A stretch of DNA of 64,000 nucleotides from Amycolatopsis sp. NBC_01488 (GCF_036227105.1 NZ_CP109434.1:8590501-8654500); one strand, 5' to 3'; positions 26,285 to 35,508 are shown, numbered from the stretch's first letter. The notes: generated by a model not told the origin, from the sequence alone. A program made the numbers and translations.

Positions 26285-29200
26285 GTGAGCGAGGCGCTCC
26301 AGCCGGCCGAACCCGCCCTCCTCTACCAGTTCTTCGAGCAGTCGGCGCGGCGGTGGCCGGGAGCGGTCGCCCTCGACGTCCCGCCGTCCGGCGGCCGGCC
26401 TCGGCGCACCGTCACCTACGGCGACCTGCACCGGCGGTCCTCGGCCGTGGCGCGCGCGGTGCACCGGGCGGTGCGGCGGCCGGGGATCGTCGCGATCCTG
26501 TTGTCCCGCACCACCGAAGCCCTCTACCTCGCGCAGCTCGGCGTCCTGCGGTCCGGTTCGGCCTACGTCTGCCTCGACCCGTCGTTCCCCGACGAGCAGC
26601 TGGCCCACATCCTCGGCGACGCCGCGCCGGCGTTGCTCGTCACCGACCGGGCCGGGCACGAACGGGCCACGCGGGCCGGCTACACCGGCGCGGTGCAGCG
26701 CGTCGACCGACCGGCCGAGCCCTCGGCCCAGGCGGTCATCGCTCCCGCGGCGCCGCCGGGGCTGGCCTACGTCATCTACACCTCGGGCACCACCGGCAAG
26801 CCGAAGGGCGTGCTCGTCGGGCACCGCGGGGTGGTCAACCTGATCCGGTCGGACGTCGCGGAGTTCCGGCTCGGCCCCGGCGACCGCGTCGCGCAGGGCT
26901 CCTCCCCGGCCTACGACTCCTCGGTCGAAGAAGCGTGGATGGCGTGGGCGTGCGGCGCCACCGTCGTGGTGCTGGACGACGAGACCGCGCGACTGGGTCC
27001 CGACCTGGTGCCGTGGCTGCGGCGCGAACGCGTCACCGTGCTGTGCCCGCCGCCGACCCTGCTGCGCGCGACCGCGTGCGAGGACCCGCGGCGGGAGCTG
27101 CCCGACCTGCGCCTGCTCTACGTCGGCGGGGAGGCGCTGCCCGCCGACGTCGCGGAGCGCTGGGCGCCGGGCCGCCGGATGGTCAACGGCTACGGGCCGA
27201 CCGAGTGCACGGTGACCTGCCTGCGCGCCGACGTCGAGCCCGGAAAGCCGGTCGCCATCGGCAAGCCGGTGCCCGGCATGCGGGCCTGGGTGCTCGACGA
27301 ACGGCTGGAGCCCGTCAAGCCCGGGGAGAAGGGCGAGCTGTGCATGAGCGGCCCGGGCCTGGCGCTCGGCTACCACGCCAAGCCGGAGCTGACGGCGGAG
27401 AAGTTCCCGCGGCACCCGCGGCTCGGGCGGCTCTACCGCACCGGCGACCTCGTGCACGCCGAACCGGACGGCACGCTCTTCTACCACGGCCGCATCGACT
27501 CCCAGGTCAAGCTGCGCGGCTACCGGATCGAGCTGGAGGCGATCGAGGCGTCGCTGGCGCGGTTCCCCGGCGTGCGGGAGGCGGCGTGCCGGGTCCAGGG
27601 CGAAGGCGCGGGGCAGGTCATCGCCGCACACCTCGTGCCGGACGGCGCCATGCCCGATCCGGCCGTGCTCAAGGACCACCTGCGCACTGCCCTGCCCGCC
27701 TACATGATCCCGGCGGTCTTCGGGGCGGCGGACACGCTGCCGCGCAGCGCCGGCGGCAAGCTGCGCCGCGACGACCTGCCGGTCCTGGCCACCGGGCGGC
27801 GCCACGCCGTCAAGACCGCCGGCACCGCGACCGAGGAGTTCATCGCCGACGCCCTGCGCGAAGTGTTCGGGACCACGGACATCGGGGCCGACGACGACTT
27901 CTTCGACGACCTCGGCGGCAGCTCGCTGCAGGCGGCGATGCTCATCTCGAAGCTGCGCGGCAACCCGCTCACCGAGGCCATCGCCGTCCGGGACGTCTAC
28001 AGCGCCCGCACGGTGGCCGGGCTCGCGAAGCTCGCCGCCCCCGCGGTCCACGACGAGCTGGACGCGGTCGCGGCACCGGCGCGCGGCGCGATCGCCGTCA
28101 CCGCGGCGCAAGCGGCCTGGTTGCTGGCCGAGCTGGCGATCGCCGCGCCGATCGGCTACTTCGCCGTGTTCCTCGCGCTCCCCTGGCTGGCCGAGCGGAT
28201 CGGGCTGGTCCCGCTGATCGTCCTGCTCCCGATCGCGGCACTGGTGGCCGGGTTCGGCTGGACGCCGGTGGCCGTGTTCCTCGCCGTCCGCGCGAAACGG
28301 GTGCTCATCGGCAAGTTCGAGCCGACGCGGATGCCGGTGTGGAGCGGGTTCCACCTGCGGCTGTGGATCGTGCGGCACCTACTGCGGTTCGTGCCGTGGG
28401 GAACCATCGCCGGCACCGAGTTCCAGAACATCGCCCTGCGTTCGCTCGGCGCCCGGATCGGCAAGCGCGTGCACATCCACCGCGGCGTCGACGTCGTCCA
28501 GGGCGGCTGGGACCTGCTCGACATCGGCGACGACGCCACCATCGCCCAAGACGCCTCGCTCGGCCTGGTGCAGCTGTCCGAGGGGCACCTGACGATCGGG
28601 CGGATCACCGTCGCGGGCGGGGCCACCGTCGACGTCCGCGCGGGCATGTCCCCGAACACCCGGCTCGGCCGCGGATCCTGGCTGGCCGCGTTGTCGTCGC
28701 TGCCGTCCGGCACCGCGGTGCCGGACGGGCGCCGCTGGGACGGCGTCCCGGCGCACGACGCGGGCCCCGCACCCCGCGCACCGGTCCCGGTCTTCACGGG
28801 CAGCATGCTCTCGCCGTTCGCGCACGGGCTCGCGACCGTCGCGGCGCGGGCGGCCTTCGCCTGGCTGTTCGCCCTCCCGTTCTCGGCGGTCATGATCGCG
28901 CTGGTGCTGACCTTCCACGTCACGTACCCGTCCCTGCTCGACGCGCTCACCCAGCCGTGGGCACACCTGGAGTTCCTGCTCGTCCTCGCCGTGGCGACCT
29001 GCCTGTCGCTGCTGGTGTCGGTGTGGTGCGAGGCACTCAGCGCCCGGCTGCTCGGCCGCGTCGGCGACGGGGTCATCAGCCGCTGGAGCCTCGCCTACCT
29101 CCGGATCGGGCTGAAGACGGGTCTGGTCACCACGGCCGGGAACTGGCTGTCCGGTGGGCTGTTCTGGCCGGTGTGGCTGCGCTGGGCGGGGATGAAGGTG

Positions 29201-30427
29201 GGGCGCGGCTGCGAGATCAGCACGATCATCGACGTCGTCCCGGAACTGGTCGAGATCGGCCAGGACACGTTCTTCGCCGACGGCATCTACCTCGGCGGCC
29301 CCCGCATCCAGCAGGGCACGGTCACCCTGGCACCGGTCCGCCTCGGCCACGACACCTTCCTCGGCAACCACGCCGTCGTCCCGGCCGGCCAACGCCTCCC
29401 CCCGGACATCCTGATCGGCGTGTGCACGGTCGCCGACGACCGCGTCATGCGGCCCGGCACGTCGTGGTTCGGCCACCCGCCGATGTTGTTGCCGCGCCGG
29501 GAGATCGTGGAAACCGACCGCGGCCTCACCCACGACCCGTCGTTCGCGCGGGTCGTCACGCGGGTGTTCTGGGAGTGGCTGCGGTTCGCGCTGCCGGTCG
29601 TGCCCCTGGCCGTCATGACGGCCTGGTTCACCGGAATCGCTTACGTCGCGCGGATTCTGCCGCTGCCCGCCGTCCTCTTCCCGGGCGCCGCCGTCGTCAC
29701 GCTGGCGAGTGCGATCCTGCCGTGCCTGATCGTGCTCGCGCTGAAGTGGGGCCTGCTCGGCCGGGTCAAGCCGGGCGTGCATCCGTTGTGGTCCTGCTGG
29801 TGCAGCCGGTGGGACTTTCTCTACGTCGCTTGGGGGGTCATCGCTTCCGGCGTGCTGTCGGCGTTCGAGGGCACGTTGATGCTGCCCCTGTACCTGCGCC
29901 GCATGGGCATGCGCATCGGCAAGCGCGTGGTGCTCGGCGAGGGTTTCGCCCAGGTCGTCGACCCGGACATGCTGCACTTCGGCGACGGTGCGACGGTCAG
30001 CGCGATGTTCCAGGCCCACACGTTCGAGGACCGCGTCCTCAAGATCGACCACGTCCACGTGGGCGCCCATTCGACCCTCGCCCACGGCACGGTCCCGTTG
30101 TACGGCGCCGAAATCGGCGAGCACACGTACGTCGCGCCGCACAGCGTGATCATGAAGCAGGAGCATCTGCTGCCGCGGCTGCGGTATGCGGGCGTGCCGA
30201 CGAAGGAGCAGAAAGCCCCCTCGCCGAGGGCGAATCCCGAGCCGCCGACGCAGCCGCTTCGCCAGGCCAGGCGGGTGAAGGCGGACCCGGTGCCGCCGAC
30301 GCAGGCATTCTGGCAGTTCGACCGGACGTTCGCCGTCCCCGGCGAACAACCGGCCAGGCAGCCGCGGGCGGGCCGTCACCGAGCGGGACACTCCCCGCAC
30401 GGACGTGCCGACGTCCCGATCACCTGA
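26285..30427 (+). CDS. Pls/PosA-type membrane NRPS (epsilon-poly-lysine-synthetase-like)
   Basis: 1380 residues in Pls order. The adenylation domain covers about 1-510: YTSGTTGKPKG at about 164, NGYGPTECT at about 300, YRTGDLV at about 384, SAGGKLRRDD at about 488. A peptidyl-carrier domain follows (about 515-585, DDLGGSSLQ with the phosphopantetheine Ser). Then come six transmembrane helices in three pairs, separating three left-handed-helix, acetyltransferase-like domains (about 715-790, 960-1050, 1195-1300), and a basic Pro-rich tail. There is no condensation or thioesterase domain. By hand alignment to PheA the pocket reads D-S-E-C-Y-G-G-V-T-K. The Glu at the 239 position would suit a side-chain amine such as Lys or Orn (inference). 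Pls enzymes polymerise a diamino acid through its side-chain amine at the membrane. Confidence 0.9.
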   Translation: MSEALQPAEPALLYQFFEQSARRWPGAVALDVPPSGGRPRRTVTYGDLHRRSSAVARAVHRAVRRPGIVAILLSRTTEALYLAQLGVLRSGSAYVCLDPSFPDEQLAHILGDAAPALLVTDRAGHERATRAGYTGAVQRVDRPAEPSAQAVIAPAAPPGLAYVIYTSGTTGKPKGVLVGHRGVVNLIRSDVAEFRLGPGDRVAQGSSPAYDSSVEEAWMAWACGATVVVLDDETARLGPDLVPWLRRERVTVLCPPPTLLRATACEDPRRELPDLRLLYVGGEALPADVAERWAPGRRMVNGYGPTECTVTCLRADVEPGKPVAIGKPVPGMRAWVLDERLEPVKPGEKGELCMSGPGLALGYHAKPELTAEKFPRHPRLGRLYRTGDLVHAEPDGTLFYHGRIDSQVKLRGYRIELEAIEASLARFPGVREAACRVQGEGAGQVIAAHLVPDGAMPDPAVLKDHLRTALPAYMIPAVFGAADTLPRSAGGKLRRDDLPVLATGRRHAVKTAGTATEEFIADALREVFGTTDIGADDDFFDDLGGSSLQAAMLISKLRGNPLTEAIAVRDVYSARTVAGLAKLAAPAVHDELDAVAAPARGAIAVTAAQAAWLLAELAIAAPIGYFAVFLALPWLAERIGLVPLIVLLPIAALVAGFGWTPVAVFLAVRAKRVLIGKFEPTRMPVWSGFHLRLWIVRHLLRFVPWGTIAGTEFQNIALRSLGARIGKRVHIHRGVDVVQGGWDLLDIGDDATIAQDASLGLVQLSEGHLTIGRITVAGGATVDVRAGMSPNTRLGRGSWLAALSSLPSGTAVPDGRRWDGVPAHDAGPAPRAPVPVFTGSMLSPFAHGLATVAARAAFAWLFALPFSAVMIALVLTFHVTYPSLLDALTQPWAHLEFLLVLAVATCLSLLVSVWCEALSARLLGRVGDGVISRWSLAYLRIGLKTGLVTTAGNWLSGGLFWPVWLRWAGMKVGRGCEISTIIDVVPELVEIGQDTFFADGIYLGGPRIQQGTVTLAPVRLGHDTFLGNHAVVPAGQRLPPDILIGVCTVADDRVMRPGTSWFGHPPMLLPRREIVETDRGLTHDPSFARVVTRVFWEWLRFALPVVPLAVMTAWFTGIAYVARILPLPAVLFPGAAVVTLASAILPCLIVLALKWGLLGRVKPGVHPLWSCWCSRWDFLYVAWGVIASGVLSAFEGTLMLPLYLRRMGMRIGKRVVLGEGFAQVVDPDMLHFGDGATVSAMFQAHTFEDRVLKIDHVHVGAHSTLAHGTVPLYGAEIGEHTYVAPHSVIMKQEHLLPRLRYAGVPTKEQKAPSPRANPEPPTQPLRQARRVKADPVPPTQAFWQFDRTFAVPGEQPARQPRAGRHRAGHSPHGRADVPIT

Positions 30428-30520
30428 CCTCGTTCATCGGACACCACTCCGACTGGGGACGGTGAACTCGGCGGGATCGGGTAGTCCTACTCACGCGCCA
30501 CGGGCCGGGGACGGCCTACC

Positions 30521-31492
30521 GTGCTCGACGTGGATGATCACGAGGTCGAGCCGGCCGGGCCCCGGACGAGCGGGAAGGGGCCGGCCCGCCGGTGCGGAAC
30601 GGCCGCGACCGTGGGCGCCGCGCTGAGCCTGGTCTGGCTGACGGTGACGAACACCGCTTCCCTGGACGCCGCGCTGTCCCGCGCCGAACTGGGAGCCTTG
30701 GGCATCGTGGTCTGGGGGCTACCGGCCGGGGCGTTGCTGGCCTGGCCGCTGCTGTGGGCGGCCGGGGTGAGGCGGGCCGGGCTGGTCGCGCTGCTCGCCC
30801 CTGTTCCCGTGGTGGCACTGTGGCATCTACTGGACCTGTTCTGGCTTGACGCCGCGGGGCGCGACGGACGGCTCGGCGCCTGGCCGCTGCCGGTCCTCAC
30901 GGCTGCGGGGTACGCGGCGGCCGCGCTGGCCACCGCGCCCGGAGTCCGGCTTCGGTGGTGGCGGCCGGCGGTCTCGGCCGCGATGGCGGCCATGGTCGTG
31001 GTGGCCGTCGCGGTGACCGGGCCGGCGCAGTCCCGGCAAGCGAACGACCAGCTCGAGGGTCGGCTGCGCGCCTTCGGCCATCCGCTGTATGCCCCGGACC
31101 TGCCGGGGTTCCGCCTCGTCAACGCCGGTACCAGCGGCACGCTCGGAGCCGGCCTCACGTTCTACTACCAGCTGTGGTCGACGGACGCACACGGGCGTCA
31201 GCTCGAGGTGCGGGCGGAGCAGACGACCGTGCCGGCGGGCTTCGACCCGCCGACCGACTGCCGAGCCGTCCTCACGATTCGGACCGAGGCTGTGCCCTGC
31301 GCCTTGGTCGCTCCCGAGGTCTGGTCGATCGACCGGACCGGGTACCGGCTGGACGTCGCCCGCCGGGACGACCAGCTGATCCGGCTCAGCTCGGCCGGCG
31401 ACGTGTCCGACAACGCCCTGCTCGAGGCCGCGACCAGCCTGCGCGAGCGGCCGGCCGGCTATTTCTCCGGGATTTCGGCCGGCCAGGGCTGA
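30521..31492 (+). CDS. five-helix membrane protein with extracytoplasmic domain
   Basis: 323 residues. About five hydrophobic segments (about 25-47, 60-83, 88-108, 120-140, 145-165) are followed by a soluble C-terminal domain of about 150 residues containing a Cys pair (TDCRAV ... VPCALV). The start is uncertain: GTG at 30521 is used, with GTG or ATG codons shortly downstream as alternatives. Same strand as the NRPS but 93 bp away. No family recognised. Convergent with the amidase. Confidence 0.7.
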   Translation: MLDVDDHEVEPAGPRTSGKGPARRCGTAATVGAALSLVWLTVTNTASLDAALSRAELGALGIVVWGLPAGALLAWPLLWAAGVRRAGLVALLAPVPVVALWHLLDLFWLDAAGRDGRLGAWPLPVLTAAGYAAAALATAPGVRLRWWRPAVSAAMAAMVVVAVAVTGPAQSRQANDQLEGRLRAFGHPLYAPDLPGFRLVNAGTSGTLGAGLTFYYQLWSTDAHGRQLEVRAEQTTVPAGFDPPTDCRAVLTIRTEAVPCALVAPEVWSIDRTGYRLDVARRDDQLIRLSSAGDVSDNALLEAATSLRERPAGYFSGISAGQG

Positions 31493-31505
31493 GGACGGCG
31501 ACGCC

Positions 31506-32930
31506 CTACTTCGGTGCCCGGAAGCCGCCGGTCTTCGGCTCGAGCAGTTCGGCCAGCCGCAGCGGGGTGCGGTCCTCGAACATCGGGCCGACGAGCTGCA
31601 CCCCGACCGGGAGGCCCTCGGGGGACCGGCCCGCGGGGACGGCGGTGGCGGGCAGGCCGGGCATGGTGGCCAGGCCGGCCCAGACGAGCTGGTCGAAGTA
31701 CGGGTACTCGACGCCGTCGATGTCGATGCGCCGTTCCAGCGGCTGGGGGTGGTGGTCGTGCGGGAACGCGGGTGTCGGCGTGATCGGGCACACCACGGCG
31801 TCGAACTCGGCGAACAGCTGCCGCCAGCCGTGGCGGTGGACCTCGCGGCGGTTGTTCGCCTCCAGCCAGTCGCGGTGGCTGAACCCCATGGCGCGCAGCC
31901 GCACGGCGTCCAGGCTCCGGTCGTCCGCGCTCTCGTACGCTGCGACGGGAAAACGCGCGACGGAGCCGGAAATCAGCAACTGCATGTACAGCGTCGCGGC
32001 TTCGGTCAGATCGGGCAGCAGCGGGCTGTGCCGTTCGACGTGGGCGCCGCCGTCGACGAGCGCGGCGGCCACCCGGTCCACGCCCGCCCGCACGGCGGGC
32101 CCGGTCGGGATGAGCGGATGTTCGTCGAGGACCAGGACCCGGAAATCGTGGAGCCGCTCGTGGCGGGCGGGCGGCAGTGCCAGCCGGTGCGCCACGCCGA
32201 GCGTCAGCGGGTCCGGTCCGGCCATGACGTCGAGCAGGAGCGCGAGATCGCGGGCGCTGCGCGCCATCGGTCCGACGACGGCGAGGTCGAGGTCGACCGG
32301 CAACGCCGGCTCGGACGGCGGGACCATGCCGCGGTTGGCCGCCAGCCCGAGCGTCGGCTTGTGCGCGTAGACGCCGCAGAAATGCGCGGGGGTGCGCAGC
32401 GAGCCGCCGATGTCGGAGCCGATGGACAGCGCGCCGAACCCGGACGCCAGGGCCGCCGCCGACCCGCCGGAGGACCCGCCCGGCGTGCGACCGCGGTCCC
32501 ACGGGTTGGTGGTGGTGCCGTAGATCTCGTTGAAGCTCTGGATGTCCTGCAACCCCAACGGCACATTCGTCTTGCCGAGCACCACCGCGCCCGCGGCCTT
32601 GAGCCGCGACACCTGCACCGCGTCCTCGGCCGGCACGTAGTCGCGGTGGGCCGGCATGCCCCAGGTCGTCGGCAGGCCGGCGATGTCGTAGGACTCCTTG
32701 ACCGTCACCGGAACGCCGAGCAGCGGCCGGTCCTCACCCCGCGCGCGGGCCTGGTCGGCCCCGCGCGCGGCGGCCCGCGCCCGGTCGAAGTCCGGCACGC
32801 AGATCGCGTTGATCACCTCGTCGTCGCGCTCGATCCGGGCGATCGCCTCGTCGGTCAGTTCCACCGATGTCACCGCGCCGGCGCGCAACGCGGCAACGAG
32901 TTCTTCGGCCGTCTGAAAGCTCCATTCCAT
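31506..32930 (-). CDS. amidase (amidase-signature family)
   Basis: 474 residues with the Ser-cisSer-Lys triad visible: Lys78 in VTVKES, cis-Ser153 in PGGSSGGSAAALASG and nucleophile Ser177 in GSDIGGSLR. The 24-residue spacing between the two Ser is usual for the family. No signal peptide, so cytoplasmic. It hydrolyses a carboxamide to acid and ammonia. ATG at 32930 is followed at once by family sequence (AEELVAALRAGAVTSVELT). Monocistronic. Substrate not predictable. Confidence 0.92.
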   Translation of the reverse strand: MEWSFQTAEELVAALRAGAVTSVELTDEAIARIERDDEVINAICVPDFDRARAAARGADQARARGEDRPLLGVPVTVKESYDIAGLPTTWGMPAHRDYVPAEDAVQVSRLKAAGAVVLGKTNVPLGLQDIQSFNEIYGTTTNPWDRGRTPGGSSGGSAAALASGFGALSIGSDIGGSLRTPAHFCGVYAHKPTLGLAANRGMVPPSEPALPVDLDLAVVGPMARSARDLALLLDVMAGPDPLTLGVAHRLALPPARHERLHDFRVLVLDEHPLIPTGPAVRAGVDRVAAALVDGGAHVERHSPLLPDLTEAATLYMQLLISGSVARFPVAAYESADDRSLDAVRLRAMGFSHRDWLEANNRREVHRHGWRQLFAEFDAVVCPITPTPAFPHDHHPQPLERRIDIDGVEYPYFDQLVWAGLATMPGLPATAVPAGRSPEGLPVGVQLVGPMFEDRTPLRLAELLEPKTGGFRAPK

Positions 32931-33155
32931 GAATGCGAAGCTAGCGACCGGCCACCGAGGACACGAAATTCCGGTTCGCGCAACGACAAGAACGAACGGG
33001 CCGCCTTCACCGCGCTCTTTCTGCCTCCGAAGGTGGCCCGCCGCAGGTCACGGGCCTACCGTGGGGCAATTCCCTCCGCGCAGGCCAGGAAATGCCGCAT
33101 CGTGCAACAGGATGGACGTCTCAATTCCGGTCGACGGGCCGGATCGACCGCGGCT

Positions 33156-33587
33156 CTAGTTCGGCTGCTGCTGGGGGTGACCAGGCGGGGTGTAGCCGGG
33201 CGGCGGGATATCCGGCTGGGCGGCCATCGGGTACGGCGCGAAGCCGGGTTGCCGCGGCGGGCGGCCGCTCTTGACGACCGCGATCGCGACCAGGAGCCAG
33301 GAAAGCACGACGAGGACGTCGAGCGGGATGCGCACCGCCAGGAAGATCAAGGTGATTTCGTCGAAGCTCAGCCGGCTGGACCTCATCCAGGACGGCGCGT
33401 CCAACGACACGTACTGCCACGCGATGCCCGCCGTAGTCGTGACGACCATGACGAGGAAGGCGCCCACCATCAGGCCGGAGACTCCCCGGGCGCGTCCCTT
33501 GACCGAAAAGATCAGGCCGAGCACGCCCACCAGGAGCAGCAGCACCCGCGGGACGGTCTCGATGCTCGCCAACGCAAGGGGTGACAT
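33156..33587 (-). CDS. small membrane protein with Pro/Gln-rich C-terminus
   Basis: 143 residues with three to four transmembrane segments (about 10-30, 38-58, 80-112) and a tail rich in Pro, Tyr and Gln (PPPGYTPPGHPQQQP) typical of cytoplasmic disordered tails of actinobacterial membrane proteins. ATG at 33587 was chosen with GGAGGGC upstream; the longer open frame upstream is Arg-rich and not membrane-like. No family recognised. Confidence 0.75.
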   Translation of the reverse strand: MSPLALASIETVPRVLLLLVGVLGLIFSVKGRARGVSGLMVGAFLVMVVTTTAGIAWQYVSLDAPSWMRSSRLSFDEITLIFLAVRIPLDVLVVLSWLLVAIAVVKSGRPPRQPGFAPYPMAAQPDIPPPGYTPPGHPQQQPN

Positions 33588-33718
33588 GCTGCCCTCCAAG
33601 GCTTTCCGTCCGAGCTCGAGACGTCCGAGCGCCGATCCTATTCGGTGCCGCCGCCCCGCGCGGTGCTTTCGGCGAATGGCCAACGGTTCCAGCGCCTGAT
33701 GCCGCGTCGGACGCTGGA

Positions 33719-34093
33719 TCAGCAGCCTGACAGCTCGGGATCGGCGTCGAGCGCGTCGAGCACCGCGTTGCCGTTCGCCTTCGCCCACTCGGTCAGGCTG
33801 CGGATCGGATCGGTCAGCGTCTCCCCGAGCGGGGTGAGCTCGTACTCGACGCGGGGCGGCACCTCGTCATACGCGTGGCGGCGGACGAGTCCGTGCGCCT
33901 CGAGCCGCCGGAGCGTCTGGGTGAGCACCTTGCGCGAGATGCCGCCGATCAGCTCGACCAGCTCGCCGTGGCGCACCGGGCCCTTGCTGAGGCCGGCGAG
34001 CACGACCACCGTCCACTTGTCGGCGATCAGCTCCACCGTCAGCCGCGCCGGACAGTCGGCGAGAAAGGGGTCACCGGGACCGAAACCGCTCAT
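33719..34093 (-). CDS. HxlR-family (DUF24) regulator, QorR-like
   Basis: 124 residues. The winged-helix HxlR core LTVELIADKWTVVVLAGL ... GELVELIGGISRKVLTQTLRRLEAHGLVRR spans about 18-70, with Cys14 (FLADCPARL) at the redox-sensing position used by DUF24 regulators such as QorR of Corynebacterium glutamicum. Divergent from a quinone oxidoreductase gene across 71 bp, exactly the QorR/qor2 arrangement. It should repress both genes and be released by thiol oxidation or quinones (inference from family). ATG at 34093 has no clear ribosome site, so it may be leaderless. Confidence 0.9.
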   Translation of the reverse strand: MSGFGPGDPFLADCPARLTVELIADKWTVVVLAGLSKGPVRHGELVELIGGISRKVLTQTLRRLEAHGLVRRHAYDEVPPRVEYELTPLGETLTDPIRSLTEWAKANGNAVLDALDADPELSGC

Positions 34094-34164
34094 GACACAA
34101 AGGTACCTGGGGGTTCCTGTCGGAAACCTAATCTGGGGTTCTCCCACCCAGAACCAGGAGAGTC
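34094..34164. promoter_or_regulatory. divergent hxlR / oxidoreductase control region with two inverted repeats
   Basis: 71-bp spacer. GGTTCC-N4-GGAAACC (34112-34128, imperfect) and GGTTCT-N7-AGAACC (34137-34155, perfect 6-bp arms) are related half-sites and plausible HxlR operators. The second overlaps the ribosome site of the oxidoreductase. TAATCT (34129-34134) could be its -10. Confidence 0.5.
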
Positions 34165-35091
34165 ATGCGAGTCATCAGCCAGCACAAGCTCGGCGGTCCC
34201 GAGGTGTTCACCATCGTGGACGCGCCCGCGCCCCGGCCCCTGCCGACCGAGGTCGCTGTCCGGGTCAAGGCGATCGGGCTGAACCCGCTCGAGGCGCGCC
34301 TGCGCGCCGGCGAGTTCCCGCTGCTCGGCCGGCCGCCGTTCGTCCTCGGCTGGGACATCAGCGGCGTGGTCGACCAGGCGCAGACCTGGCGGTTCCGGCC
34401 GGGCGACGAAGTGTTCGGAATGCCGCTGTTCCCCCGGCCGGCGAGCGCGTACGCCGAAGTCGTGTCGGCGCCGGCGTTGCACCTGGTGCGCAAGCCGGCG
34501 TCGCTCTCCCACGTCGAGGCGGCCGCGTTGCCGATCGTCGGGCTGACGGCGTGGCAGGGCCTCGTCGACCTCGGCCGTGTGACCGAGGGCGACCGAGTCC
34601 TGATCCACGGCGGTGGCGGCGGAGTCGGCCACGTCGCGATCCAGATCGCGAAGGCGTTCGGCGCACACGTGATCACCACCGCCGGCGGGAGCAAGCGGAA
34701 GTTCGTCGAGGGGTGCGGTGCCGACGAGGTGATCGACTACACGAGCGTCGACTTCGCCGAGGCGGTCCGCGACATCGACCTCGTGCTCGACACGCTCGGC
34801 GGCGACACCGTCGAGCGGTCGCTCGGAATCCTCCGCCCCGGCGGTCACCTGGTGACGGCGGTCGCCGAGGAGGACTCTGAGCTCGCCGCCGAGTTCGAGG
34901 CGGCCGGCATGCGCTTCAGCGGCATCGCGGTCGACCCCGATCCGGTCGCCCTGCGAGGCCTCGTCGAGCTGGTCGACCAGGGCAGGCTCCGGGTCCACGT
35001 GGAGAAGACGTTCCCGTTCGAGCGCGTCGCCGACGCGCACCGGCTGCTCGACGGCGGTCATCTCCGGGGCAAGCTCGTCCTCACCGTCTGA
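34165..35091 (+). CDS. zinc-less MDR quinone/NADPH oxidoreductase
   Basis: 308-residue medium-chain dehydrogenase/reductase of the quinone-oxidoreductase branch. The GroES-like N-terminal domain is at about 1-120. A Rossmann motif (HGGGGGVGHVAIQIAK) at about 151-166 and DLVLDTLGGDTVERSL complete the cofactor domain. The zinc-ligand Cys/His of alcohol dehydrogenases are absent. It reduces quinones or enones with NADPH. AGGAGA precedes the ATG. Controlled by the divergent HxlR protein (inference). Confidence 0.9.
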   Translation: MRVISQHKLGGPEVFTIVDAPAPRPLPTEVAVRVKAIGLNPLEARLRAGEFPLLGRPPFVLGWDISGVVDQAQTWRFRPGDEVFGMPLFPRPASAYAEVVSAPALHLVRKPASLSHVEAAALPIVGLTAWQGLVDLGRVTEGDRVLIHGGGGGVGHVAIQIAKAFGAHVITTAGGSKRKFVEGCGADEVIDYTSVDFAEAVRDIDLVLDTLGGDTVERSLGILRPGGHLVTAVAEEDSELAAEFEAAGMRFSGIAVDPDPVALRGLVELVDQGRLRVHVEKTFPFERVADAHRLLDGGHLRGKLVLTV

Positions 35092-35416
35092 TCCCGTCCG
35101 TCGGCGGCGACCGGAACGTCGGTCGCCGCCCGGATCGCCCGGGCGATTTCCTCAGCGGTCGCGTCCACGGTGTGGGTGAACGGCCGGCCCACGAACGCCA
35201 CCACCCGGTACCGACCCTGCGCCACGAATACAGCCGGCGCGGCCGAAGCCGGCTGATCCGCACCTGCGCCGACCACGGCACCGGCAACACGACGCCGAGC
35301 GCCGGCAGCCGGCCCCTGATCGACGGTCTCACCAGCAACGCCCCCGAGGAGTCCACGTCCGCCCCTCCGTTCTGCACGACTTCGCGGACGGCCCGATTGA
35401 CGAAGGACAAATGCAC
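35058..35416 (-). pseudogene. frameshifted minus-strand ORF, family unknown
   Basis: Two minus-strand frames with normal GC3 bias join near 35280. The first runs from about 35416 (MHLSFVNRAVREVVQNGG...LPALGVVLPVP), the second from about 35280 to 35058 (PAVFVAQGRYRVVAFVGRP...EEIARAIRAAT). Neither frame alone keeps good codon bias across the region, so a single frameshift in a former gene of about 120 codons is the simplest reading. The 3' end overlaps the oxidoreductase by about 34 bp. I do not recognise the product. A sequencing error could also explain it. Confidence 0.35.
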
Positions 35417-35508
35417 GGGTTTCGACTGCCGTCGAAACGGTTGCCGACGCCACCGCGCCGGCCGGAAACTGCGCGAGTAACGATCACCGTCCAGACAGGA
35501 GTCTTCTG

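Noticed and set aside
26353..30465. Second long plus-strand frame inside the NRPS gene
   Set aside because: Arg/Pro-rich +1 shadow of the NRPS. It has no A or PCP motif.
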